The notes beneath the pieces were generated by a model that was not told where the DNA came from, ran no database searches, and saw only the letters and a program-made list of their open reading frames with translations. This document shows, piece after piece, positions 58,004 through 64,000 of a stretch of 64,000 nt of DNA (position 1 is its first letter; the number at the start of each line of letters is the position of its first letter). The position numbers were made by a program, and so were the translations under genes. This DNA is from JAGMES01 sp023128035 (GTDB lineage: Bacteria > Bacillota > Halanaerobiia > DY22613), in contig DAOVRZ010000015.1 of NCBI GenBank assembly GCA_030627905.1, positions 1-64,000 of the forward strand, given 5' to 3'.

Positions 58004-58456
58004 ATGGCTAACATTTTTAATTCACTTTTTGATTGGGTGTATGGTTTAAATCCTGTTGTTGCTGTAGGTATCTTGCTTCTAGCAGTGGTCCTAAAGATTT
58101 TCGGGAAAAGGATTATCTTTGCATTGTTAAAGGATAAGATAGGGAAGAAATACGCTACTATCGCAGTAGCAGCTGCAGAGCAATTTGTTACCTTGTTTGG
58201 AGAAGAAAAGTTCCTACTTGCAGTTCAATATCTAAACAATGAGATTCAAAAGAGATTCAAGATAAGTTTACCTAGTTCCTGGTTAGAAAAATGTGTCCAT
58301 TGGGCATATGAGAAAATGGTTGCAAATGGCGGAGAGATTAAAGCTGAGGACGTTCTTCAGATACCAAAAGAGCAACTTCGTTTTGATGTTAAAAGATTGG
58401 AATTGAAACCTTATAAACATAAAGATGGATTTGAAATTGGTTATAAAGCTCAGTAA
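58004..58456 (+). CDS. Phage holin, LLH-like family
   Basis: The 150-residue protein has an N-terminal hydrophobic segment (PVVAVGILLLAVVLKIFG), then a helical cytosolic region (YATIAVAAAEQFVTLFGEE, VHWAYEKMVANGGEIK), the layout of LLH-type holins. AAAGGAGCG precedes the ATG. It permeabilises the membrane to release or activate the lysin. A strong terminator follows, ending the late operon. Confidence 0.7.
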   Translation: MANIFNSLFDWVYGLNPVVAVGILLLAVVLKIFGKRIIFALLKDKIGKKYATIAVAAAEQFVTLFGEEKFLLAVQYLNNEIQKRFKISLPSSWLEKCVHWAYEKMVANGGEIKAEDVLQIPKEQLRFDVKRLELKPYKHKDGFEIGYKAQ

Positions 58457-58463
58457 TAACATT

Positions 58464-58495
58464 TGGCCACCCCTAAGGGTGGTCTTTTTTTATTT
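58464..58495 (+). terminator. Terminator of the late operon
   Basis: CCACCC-CTAA-GGGTGG with TCTTTTTTT after the stem, a textbook terminator. Confidence 0.85.
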
Positions 58496-58527
58496 GCAGA
58501 AATATTTAAAAAAGATTAAAAAACCTC

Positions 58528-58556
58528 TTGACATTATACCGTATGTGCGGTATAAT
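58528..58556 (+). promoter_or_regulatory. Consensus promoter with embedded palindromic operator
   Basis: TTGACA (58528-58533), 17 nt, TATAAT (58551-58556). ATTATACCG-TATGTG-CGGTATAAT (58533-58556), a perfect 9-bp-arm palindrome, fills the spacer and covers the -10. A repressor bound there would block initiation completely. It drives the two genes from 58601. Confidence 0.85.
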
Positions 58557-58600
58557 TAATACATCAAGAAGAACACACAAAACTAAAGGAGTTGGCGGAG

Positions 58601-58969
58601 ATGAAAAATATCATGAAAAGAGCACACGAAATCGCAAGGACATTGGACGGACATTATCAAGCTAGAATGAGTTTTGCACTCCGTCAAGCGTGGAAGGAAA
58701 GTAAGGAAGAGAGTAAAGAGGTTAGTGTAGACGAAATCATTGAAGCTTGCAAAAAATCCTTTTCCAGCGTTAATGTTTGGGAAAAATACGGAAAGAAAAG
58801 AATCTACTGCGAAAGTCGCAGAGGTAAGCTATGGATCGGTCTTGCTGCCGAAAAAGGATTTTGTAACATATCTAGACCTGGTATGACCTCTGAGTTAGAA
58901 GAAATTACTGAGAGTTTGAAAGTTGGTTACTTTCCTCTTAATGGCAAAAATTATAAATTAGCAATATAA
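58601..58969 (+). CDS. Unknown prophage accessory protein (122 aa)
   Basis: The product reads KRAHEIARTLDGHYQARMSF, a motif common in Firmicutes prophage and plasmid proteins of unknown function, then a WEKYGKKRIYCESRR beta part. The ATG at 58601 follows AAAGGAG by 9 nt. It is first in the operon from the consensus promoter and is probably expressed in the lysogen. Function unknown. Confidence 0.6.
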   Translation: MKNIMKRAHEIARTLDGHYQARMSFALRQAWKESKEESKEVSVDEIIEACKKSFSSVNVWEKYGKKRIYCESRRGKLWIGLAAEKGFCNISRPGMTSELEEITESLKVGYFPLNGKNYKLAI

Positions 58970-58991
58970 AAAATAAAAAGGAGTGGTTAGA

Positions 58992-59432
58992 ATGTTAAAG
59001 AAAACATCAGTTAATTTCAGTGTGAAAGTCAAGGAAGATATTGAGAAACATGTTGCTGGGATGGGCTACAGAAATGTTACTGAATTGATCACAGTAGCAG
59101 TTGCAGAAAAGATAGAGAGAGATAGGTTAGAGAATCCTATTAGAAACCAGTTGATGCAAGCTGGTTTCGATAGAAAAGACAACAACGAAGGTGAATGTTG
59201 GGAGAAAGTCCTCGAAGAAGAAGAATTAAAATCCTACTTCGACAGCGATGCTGATGAATTAGTTATAGGAAACAATGAGGTGACACACGTATTATTGCGT
59301 GTGTACCCCGAAAATGAAGGTGTAGAATGGCTAGGTTTTGACGATTATCCAAGCGATCAAGACGTTGCCAATTGCCATAATCCAAACCAAGATGATTTTA
59401 ACGAAGTAATTAAATGGATAGTATGTCAATAA
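58992..59432 (+). CDS. Unknown protein with RHH-like N-terminus (146 aa)
   Basis: The N-terminal 50 residues (KKTSVNFSVKVKEDIEKHVAG, then NVTELITVAVAEKIERDRL) look like a ribbon-helix-helix DNA-binding fold. The C-terminal ~90 residues are acidic and aromatic (EWLGFDDYPSDQDV). AAGGAG favours ATG 58992. It could be the autorepressor acting at the palindrome at 58533, by position only. Confidence 0.5.
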   Translation: MLKKTSVNFSVKVKEDIEKHVAGMGYRNVTELITVAVAEKIERDRLENPIRNQLMQAGFDRKDNNEGECWEKVLEEEELKSYFDSDADELVIGNNEVTHVLLRVYPENEGVEWLGFDDYPSDQDVANCHNPNQDDFNEVIKWIVCQ

Positions 59433-59492
59433 GTTTCAAGCCGTCGCAGGTCGGCAAATACCTGCAAAAAAATCTAAGAAGGAAGTCAACAT

Positions 59493-59769
59493 ATTTTCAA
59501 TGTAAATCCAGTTTTAACACTGGATTGTGAAATTGGGTTTTCAAAATTAGAAGAATGGATAGAGCAGAACCCTGGAAAAAGCATTATTGTTTGCTTTAAC
59601 TGGGGGGCAAGGCGAAAAGCTATACAAGGAACTTAAACCTCCTTTCGAGGTGCGATACTTAATCAAGGGTGATCAACTAACGAGTTCGCGTGGAAAAATC
59701 ATTTGTGACAATTATAAAATTCTTACAAATGATGAAGTGAAAACTAACCTGCCTATATGGCTAGGTTAA
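59493..59769 (+). pseudogene. Broken small gene of the moron cluster
   Basis: The middle part (NPVLTLDCEIGFSKLEEWIE, QNPGKSIIV) is in one frame. The rest (FALTGGQGEKLYKELKPPFE..., ending LPIWLG at 59769) is in the next, with the shift near 59580. AAGGAAG at 59479 fits a start near 59493, but the codon there is ATT. Upstream in the second frame KKEVNIFS is open, so a compensating indel pair is also possible. I read it as a decayed gene of unknown function. Confidence 0.45.
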
Positions 59770-59796
59770 CTACTTTATATAAGGAGGAAAGATAAG

Positions 59797-60180
59797 ATGA
59801 AACTCATTAAAGGCGAAGTGTTGATTGTAGCATCATTTGCTCACGCAATGCTGAAAAATCTAGAAGTTGCAAAAAGTCAAGGTAGAAAAATAATTAGCAA
59901 TATAAGAAAAATAGATTCAAAAATAGAAAAAATTCGAGACAAAATGCTCGAATACATGGAAGTTGATGAGTGTAAGATAGACTTTTCAAAAGAAGAGCTA
60001 GTTATTATCGAGGCTCTTCTTTGGGGTAAAGATAGGTTCTTGATACCTAGTAATAACAATTATGTTGATTACAAAGCTAAAATGGAATTCGAAAAAAATT
60101 TAAAAGGAATAAAACAAAAAATAAAAAAGAAAAACAAAGCAATAAAAAAAGTAGAGAGATGCAGGTTGGAAATACGGTAA
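59797..60180 (+). CDS. Unknown helical protein (127 aa)
   Basis: The product is mostly helical and very basic at the C-terminus (KIKKKNKAIKKVERCRLE), with a hydrophobic N-terminal stretch (GEVLIVASFAHAML). AAGGAGGAAAG supports the ATG. The TAA overlaps the next start (TAATG). Unknown; a DNA- or RNA-binding partner of the following gene is possible. Confidence 0.5.
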   Translation: MKLIKGEVLIVASFAHAMLKNLEVAKSQGRKIISNIRKIDSKIEKIRDKMLEYMEVDECKIDFSKEELVIIEALLWGKDRFLIPSNNNYVDYKAKMEFEKNLKGIKQKIKKKNKAIKKVERCRLEIR

Positions 60181-60791
60181 TGGACGATTATATTTTAGGA
60201 ATTTTATGGTCAATCGGGAGTCTCGTCAAAGAAGGATATTCAGAATACTTTGTTGTTAGGCACAAAGATAGGTATTACTCAGATTTTCTCAAAGAAGCTT
60301 TTAAATTAACCAAATCTGTATATCCAATCCAAGAAAAAACAAAAAAATATTATTGCATTAAAATACCATATGACTTTGTTAGAGAAATTTTAGAAGAAAA
60401 TGGATGGGTTAATAGATGGGGTGAAGAAAGATCTTACCCCATCTATGTTGAGAATCATGCAGATTTTTTGAGAGCATACTTGGAAATACATAGCTCTCTT
60501 GATTACTGTACAAGCTACAGTGGAAAAAGAAAATATTATAGGCTTCGTTGGAGAATTTATGGTAACCAGAAATTAATAGAGCAAATCAACGAAATATTAT
60601 ATATAGAAATTGGAATTACATCACATAAGCCACAATCAACCGTTAACGAAAAAACTACTTATCTTTCGTTAACGAATCTTCAAGAGATTAAGAAAATAAT
60701 CGAATACATAGAAGGTGAACCAAAAAGTGCTAACTGGTGGGAAGAGGTTGAAGAGTATCTTTCAAATCCAAAGTTGAATAGTTTGAAATAA
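60180..60791 (+). CDS. LAGLIDADG-like protein lacking the catalytic acids
   Basis: The 203-residue protein has two motifs placed like paired LAGLIDADG helices: ILGILWSIGS near residue 6 and FLRAYLEIHSSLDY near residue 95, with the usual beta-strands (SYSGKRKYYRLRWRIYGN) after the second. The position of the metal-binding acid is Ile/Ser in the first and His/Ser in the second, so cleavage is unlikely. Such domesticated forms serve as DNA-binding proteins. ATG 60180 overlaps the previous stop; a start at 60159 is also open. Confidence 0.45.
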   Translation: MDDYILGILWSIGSLVKEGYSEYFVVRHKDRYYSDFLKEAFKLTKSVYPIQEKTKKYYCIKIPYDFVREILEENGWVNRWGEERSYPIYVENHADFLRAYLEIHSSLDYCTSYSGKRKYYRLRWRIYGNQKLIEQINEILYIEIGITSHKPQSTVNEKTTYLSLTNLQEIKKIIEYIEGEPKSANWWEEVEEYLSNPKLNSLK

Positions 60792-60819
60792 CCACCTATT
60801 AAGGTGGTTATTTTTTTAT
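60788..60819 (+). terminator. Terminator after the LAGLIDADG-like gene
   Basis: ATAACCACCT and AGGTGGTTAT form a 10-bp stem around TATTA, followed by TTTTTTT. The interval 60820-60972 has no gene I can support. Confidence 0.85.
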
Positions 60820-60972
60820 GCAAAAACACGAATATTCTTCTCGTTAAAAAACCTGCAGTAATTCTCAAACCCGAACATTCCAAAAAAAATGCGCCCCTAA
60901 GGACGCGTAAAACTATTATGAAAATGATTACTTATATTATACCAAAATATTTGCAGGAAGTCTATTTTTTTT

Positions 60973-61027
60973 GTAATACATTTGTTATACATTCGTTATA
61001 CAAACGTCATACAAAGGTATTACATCA
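60973..61027. repeat. Five 11-bp iterons, candidate parC centromere
   Basis: Units start at 60973, 60984, 60995, 61006 and 61017 with an exact 11-bp period and consensus GTnATACAnnn: GTAATACATTT, GTTATACATTC, GTTATACAAAC, GTCATACAAAG, GTATTACATCA. They lie at the downstream end of the ParM/ParR-like operon. Tandem 11-bp direct repeats phased with the helix are typical ParR-binding centromeres. Confidence 0.75.
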
Positions 61028-61387
61028 ATCGGCCATAAAATTCAACATAGCCTTTTCAGCCTTTGAAGGCTGGCCCTGATTATCTCCTGCTGGTGGCTTA
61101 GGAGGTGTTAAAGGTTGCACAGGTACTTTGGTTATTTTCTGAGTTTTAGGAGGTTGTACAGGTTGAGTACAACTGTTTTCTTGCTGTCCTTGAACTCTTT
61201 TAATAGCTTCTTCTTGATCTATATTGAGTATCTTCAATAATTTTAGCAAGTCCTCAAATTTCCGATAGTCCAGGTAAAAGTTAACCGCTTTTCTCAAATT
61301 ATTCCCACCATCTCTGCTAGTGAATTTAGCCCACCATTTCCTGATCCTCTCGTCTTGCTTGGTCAATCGGCACGACATTAGGGACAT
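61025..61387 (-). CDS. ParR-like DNA-binding adaptor
   Basis: The ~120-residue protein has an N-terminal RHH-like segment (LTKQDERIRKWWAKFTSRDG, NNLRKAVNFYLDY) and a Pro/Gln-rich C-terminal tail ending KAMLNFMAD. It overlaps the 3' end of the actin-like gene, matching parMR order. In ParMRC the C-terminal tail caps the filament while RHH dimers bind iterons. AGGAGGTG allows starts at 61399 (GTG), 61393 (TTG) or 61387 (ATG); I chose the ATG. Confidence 0.65.
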   Translation of the reverse strand: MSLMSCRLTKQDERIRKWWAKFTSRDGGNNLRKAVNFYLDYRKFEDLLKLLKILNIDQEEAIKRVQGQQENSCTQPVQPPKTQKITKVPVQPLTPPKPPAGDNQGQPSKAEKAMLNFMAD

Positions 61388-62351
61388 TCTCAACCTCACC
61401 TCCTAGTTGGAAGAGTCCTGAACGGTGATATCCTCTGACAACTGTAAACCTATCCAGCAGTGTGCTATTATTCTGAAACTCCCTCCTAGTGGCTATGTAC
61501 GAATCAAAAAGAGGTTGCATACCTCCACCACCAAACATTACTGCATCAAGTTGAGATAGGTTAGGCCACTTATTACCCAAAACTTTGATTATCTTCTCAA
61601 CGTGTTTCCTAAAGCATTCAGCCAGAAGGTCACTGATGTCCTCCTTACTGCCATAGAGAGTCAGTAAGCCTGTCTTAACTGCATCCTCCAATTGCTCTGG
61701 GAAAAACTGCTCTCTGAACTTAACATATATCAGGTCAGCAAGGTCTTTGCAGACGTTGTACATGCCTAATTCCTCAGTCGAACAATAGTCATCTATATAC
61801 TGTAAGTTGACTATTTGAGAGAGTAGGCAAGTTCTCCAGCCCATTTCAATGATACCGACCTTCATGTTCATATATCCATCATCCATGGTCCCGAATTGGT
61901 CAAATACCTGTGAGTAAAACATTCCTTTAGATTGTAGATTCACCTTTACACCCTTGATCTTGATATTGAATTCTTTACCGCAATAAGTGAAGCTGCCGAT
62001 TTGTTCTATACGCTGAATGAATTGATCTTTGAAAATAGGCTGCTCTTTATCTGGTAAACCAGTGATAATAAAAACTTCATCCTCAGGATCTAATACCTCA
62101 CCCATAGCTGCCATCATCAAAAGATATGTATTTTCATCTTCAGCACGAGGGGCAAGAGTAAAATTGGAGTGTTTGCCTTGTCGTGCAGCTTCCCCAATGA
62201 TGAATTTACGACCTTCCACCTCTAAGATTTTTCCCATAACTGGCTCATTGGGATCTGTTTCCTTAACAAATGAAGGCGTGATCCTCATATCATCTTCGTT
62301 CACACAAAACTTAGTACCGATATAACCAACGTCAACACTTAGTAATTTCAT
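61326..62351 (-). CDS. ParM/Alp-type actin-like partition ATPase
   Basis: The 341-residue protein has the actin-like nucleotide fold: phosphate-1 VDVGYIGTKF at residues 6-15, phosphate-2 GIIEMGWRT near 165, adenosine loop MFGGGGMQPL near 275. It is typical of the StbA/ParM-like family seen on Firmicutes plasmids and phages. The ATG at 62351 overlaps the previous stop (TAATG). It would push plasmid-like copies apart when attached to ParR-iteron complexes. It overlaps parR by 62 bp. Confidence 0.8.
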   Translation of the reverse strand: MKLLSVDVGYIGTKFCVNEDDMRITPSFVKETDPNEPVMGKILEVEGRKFIIGEAARQGKHSNFTLAPRAEDENTYLLMMAAMGEVLDPEDEVFIITGLPDKEQPIFKDQFIQRIEQIGSFTYCGKEFNIKIKGVKVNLQSKGMFYSQVFDQFGTMDDGYMNMKVGIIEMGWRTCLLSQIVNLQYIDDYCSTEELGMYNVCKDLADLIYVKFREQFFPEQLEDAVKTGLLTLYGSKEDISDLLAECFRKHVEKIIKVLGNKWPNLSQLDAVMFGGGGMQPLFDSYIATRREFQNNSTLLDRFTVVRGYHRSGLFQLGGEVENVPNVVPIDQARREDQEMVG

Positions 62352-62650
62352 TATGCAACACTCTCCTTATTCTGTCCTTTAATCCGATACTCTACTTTTT
62401 CAATATTATCCCTTACTTCTTCTGATAAACAAACCCTAACATTGATTTTATTATTAATCAAATCAATGTTATCAGCAATAAAACTCAAAATTTCATTAAT
62501 GTTTTTAAGGTCATAAGCAGTAATATCGGTCAAATATTGATCACTACTTTTTTTGATTGATATTACTGCAGTGTTGAATCTATCAAATAACTCTAGTTCA
62601 GATTTGGCAAATTTCCACTTAATATCCTCAGGTACTATTATTTTAGTCAT
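62351..62650 (-). CDS. Unknown protein of the partition operon (99 aa)
   Basis: The product (MTKIIVPEDIKWKFAKSELE, then helices LKNINEILSFIADNIDLINN) is helical and acidic. GGAGGTG places the ATG at 62650, overlapping the previous gene. Its stop overlaps the actin-like gene start. Unknown; possibly a stability or regulatory partner. Confidence 0.55.
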   Translation of the reverse strand: MTKIIVPEDIKWKFAKSELELFDRFNTAVISIKKSSDQYLTDITAYDLKNINEILSFIADNIDLINNKINVRVCLSEEVRDNIEKVEYRIKGQNKESVA

Positions 62651-62933
62651 TCTTAACACCTCCATGTATTTTGATTTGAGCCTGAACTGTTTTCCAGTCC
62701 TCCTCCAGCATATCCATCAATCCTTCTAATTCTGACAGCTTCATCCGTTGCCAATATTTCAACCCGAAAATTTTTCGAAGTCGCTTAACGATAGGATTCT
62801 TCCAGTAGTAATAACGATTGAATATGTCACTACTAATCAAACCCGGACGACATAAACGTCCAAACGCTTGATCTTGTTTGTACTCCTGATCGATCTTTTG
62901 GTAACGCTGGCGAATCTGTTCTCTCTTAGTCAT
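62643..62933 (-). CDS. Unknown protein of the partition operon (96 aa)
   Basis: The basic 96-residue protein begins MTKREQIRQRYQKIDQEYKQ and has WKNPIVKRLRKIFGLKYWQR in the middle, suggesting nucleic-acid binding. AGGAGGG favours ATG 62933 over GTG 62942. The first six residues match the start of the next upstream gene (MTKREQ), as does the surrounding Shine-Dalgarno region, hinting at an old duplication. Not recognised. Confidence 0.5.
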   Translation of the reverse strand: MTKREQIRQRYQKIDQEYKQDQAFGRLCRPGLISSDIFNRYYYWKNPIVKRLRKIFGLKYWQRMKLSELEGLMDMLEEDWKTVQAQIKIHGGVKND

Positions 62934-62946
62934 TGGTGACACCCTC

Positions 62947-63183
62947 CTAGTAATTCAGCGATAAAAGCCAGCTGGCTTTCTTTTGATCCTCTTCGTGTTC
63001 CGGAAAAGTTCTTACAAAAGCCGTAACTTGTCCGTTCCAAACGTCCGTCAGAACAAGTTTATATTTCCGTCTCTCCAGATGTCGTTGCAATGCAGATAAA
63101 AGGTTTTCGTCAAATACCTCTACATCATCAGTTTTATTAATCAGTTTGCCTGCTAGTTCTTTAATTTGTTCTCTCTTGGTCAT
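62947..63183 (-). CDS. Unknown first gene of the partition operon (78 aa)
   Basis: The product begins MTKREQIKELAGKLINKT and ends with an alpha/beta part (YKLVLTDVWNGQVTAFVRTF). AGAGAGGTG places the start at ATG 63183. It is the promoter-proximal gene of the five-gene minus-strand operon. Not recognised. Confidence 0.5.
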   Translation of the reverse strand: MTKREQIKELAGKLINKTDDVEVFDENLLSALQRHLERRKYKLVLTDVWNGQVTAFVRTFPEHEEDQKKASWLLSLNY

Positions 63184-63410
63184 TCTTAACACCTCTCTTT
63201 ATATAGTTGTATATAATAGAAGGAAAAAATCTAGGGCGGCAATATCCCAATTTTCCACCCGTTTTCCACCCATCACAAGGTTATTGCAAGATTCAATAAA
63301 ATACATTAAAATAAGAAATAAGATATAGTTTCGCGCATCTTCAAGCTTCGCAACACTTCAAAAATTACGATACAATACACTATGATATACTATGTTAATC
63401 ATATGAAACA
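63184..63410. other. Non-coding right end of the prophage
   Basis: This stretch holds the upstream region of the partition operon (AT-rich, TATTATATACAACTATATAA on the minus strand as possible -10 area), a tandem TTTTCCACCC repeat at about 63252-63271, and AT-rich DNA up to the att core. I see no ORF. Integrase arm-binding sites are likely here. Confidence 0.4.
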
Positions 63411-63426
63411 TACGTATCATGTGGAG
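63411..63426 (+). other. attR core of the prophage
   Basis: TACGTATCATGTGGAG matches the attL core (24911-24926) at 15 of 16 bases. The frame ACG TAT CAT GTG GAG continues into host coding sequence. Confidence 0.8.
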
Positions 63427-63459
63427 ACGGTAACGCGACTATGTTGCCGAAACTGTTGA
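63412..63459 (+). pseudogene. Displaced original 3' end of the RNA methyltransferase gene
   Basis: Read from 63412 the frame encodes TYHVETVTRLCCRNC and stops at TGA 63457-63459. HVETV is the usual ending of TrmA/RlmD-type enzymes. At attL the gene instead continues HVECVVKL, supplied by the phage. This fragment is the former host end, severed by integration. Confidence 0.8.
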
Positions 63460-63485
63460 TTTTACTAGTGTTTCGGCTGTTTTTG
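63446..63485 (+). terminator. Original host terminator of the methyltransferase gene
   Basis: GCCGAAAC and GTTTCGGC form a perfect 8-bp stem followed by TGTTTTTGG. It overlaps the displaced 3' end and stop codon of the methyltransferase gene. Confidence 0.75.
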
Positions 63486-63558
63486 GACTTTTATACATTC
63501 GCTAAAAATAGCGATAATTACGTTGAAAAAGACCTAAAAAGGAGTATTGAAATAAGAA

Positions 63559-63987
63559 TTGCAATATGATATGGTATGTGGGAACACGTCAGAGAAATTG
63601 AAAAAATCACTTGAAATAGAGTTATACCAATCTGAGATACATACATTAGTGTTTATTCAAGATAATAATGAAATTAATATGACTCAGATAGCACAAAGAT
63701 TAGGTGTTACTAAAGGTGCTATTTTTAAAACAATAGAAAAGTTAGAGCAGAAAGAGTTATTAAGTCGATATAAGAAACCTGATAATAATAAAAACACCTA
63801 TTTTGAACTAAGTGAAAAAGGATTATTAGCATACGAGGGGCATGAAAAATTTCATAAAGACTTTTTTGGTGAACCCCCTGAAGAAATTTTTAAATTTGTT
63901 GCTGAAAATGAAGAAACTATATTAAAAATGTTTGAATTTACAAAAGATTATTTGGTGAAACATATAGAAAAAATAGATAGTGAATAG
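63559..63987 (+). CDS. MarR-family transcriptional regulator
   Basis: The 142-residue protein has a winged HTH of the MarR type: INMTQIAQRLGVTKGAIFKT, IEKLEQKELLSRYKKPDNN, TYFELSEKGLLAYE. It regulates genes beyond the window or itself. TTG 63559 lies 14 nt after GGAG, and ATG 63571 is an alternative. It belongs to the host chromosome downstream of attR. Confidence 0.8.
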   Translation: MQYDMVCGNTSEKLKKSLEIELYQSEIHTLVFIQDNNEINMTQIAQRLGVTKGAIFKTIEKLEQKELLSRYKKPDNNKNTYFELSEKGLLAYEGHEKFHKDFFGEPPEEIFKFVAENEETILKMFEFTKDYLVKHIEKIDSE

Positions 63988-64000
63988 TAATTATAAAGAA

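Larger units (their letters stand above)
24911..63426. mobile_element. Complete integrated siphovirus prophage (~38.5 kb)
   Basis: The segment is bounded by att cores and contains integrase, lysogeny switch, early genes, terminase, HK97-type head, siphovirus tail, lysis genes and a partition operon in the usual order. The host gene's true 3' end and terminator lie just outside the right boundary, confirming the limits. Three frameshifted genes suggest some decay or sequencing error. No tRNA genes are seen inside. Confidence 0.9.

Noticed and set aside
60973..61027. Reading the 11-bp repeats as a CRISPR array
   Set aside because: Units are contiguous with no spacers and are far shorter than CRISPR repeats; no cas genes are present.
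60804..61079. 91-residue plus-strand ORF after the LAGLIDADG-like gene
   Set aside because: It starts inside the terminator T run, crosses the iterons and has low-complexity, non-protein-like composition.
1..64000. tRNA or rRNA genes
   Set aside because: I found no T-arm plus acceptor-stem combination that folds as a tRNA and no rRNA-like sequence; GTCGAATC in the element copies is part of the terminal repeat.

Overview
This window comes from a low-GC, Firmicutes-type chromosome carrying an integrated siphovirus. Strong AGGAGG ribosome binding sites, frequent TTG/GTG starts and the pcrA-ligA and gatCAB gene orders point to Firmicutes. A small secreted beta-barrel protein ending in a C-terminal aromatic residue (7558-7986) points to an outer membrane, so a diderm Firmicute such as Halanaerobiales is the best guess; no rRNA is present to confirm this.

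Host region 1-24965. At the left edge is a small accessory operon whose metallo-beta-lactamase-fold gene has been split by a 119-bp inverted-repeat element (620-738). A second copy lies at 15072-15190. Both copies have perfect 7-bp target duplications. Next come pcrA, ligA, an RmlD-like epimerase/reductase gene, the outer membrane protein, a LysM/M23 peptidase, a radical SAM protein, a PIN-PhoH protein, a stem-loop cluster resembling an IS200/IS605 end, and gatC-gatA-gatB. A putative two-gene defence island (OLD/DUF3696-like ATPase plus a protein with a possible MIT_C/PLD-like end) follows, then a second radical SAM protein, an AAA-ATPase-like/DUF1703 protein, a MATE transporter, a CPBP protease, an unknown 51-residue gene and a TrmA/RlmD-type RNA uracil methyltransferase.

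Prophage about 24911-63426 (38.5 kb). It has inserted into the 3' end of the methyltransferase gene. The sequence TACGTATCA-C/T-GTGGAG occurs at both ends, and the displaced host 3' end (encoding HVETVTRL) plus its terminator lies beyond the right copy. Left to right: integrase and HTH regulator (minus strand), a lysogeny region with a TPR protein and a secreted 60-residue peptide carrying two copies of DPGDGAEPE, a divergent cI/cro-like switch with consensus promoters, antirepressor, a long early operon of small genes (replisome organizer, VRR-NUC nuclease, several unknown proteins, three ending in a sliding-clamp-like SLF motif), an ArpU-like late regulator, HNH genes, a likely cos region, terminase, portal, ClpP-like protease, HK97 capsid, connectors, tail genes with a putative +1 frameshift, a lipoprotein moron with its own promoter, lysis genes, a second moron cluster under a consensus promoter with an embedded palindrome, a degenerate LAGLIDADG-like protein, and a minus-strand ParM/ParR-type segregation operon followed by five 11-bp iterons.

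The two most notable systems are the TPR/double-peptide pair in the lysogeny region, a candidate peptide-communication switch, and the actin-type partition cassette with iterons inside an integrating phage. Several prophage genes carry frameshifts (32884-33400, 57262-57572, 59493-59769), so the element may be partly decayed or these may be sequencing errors.
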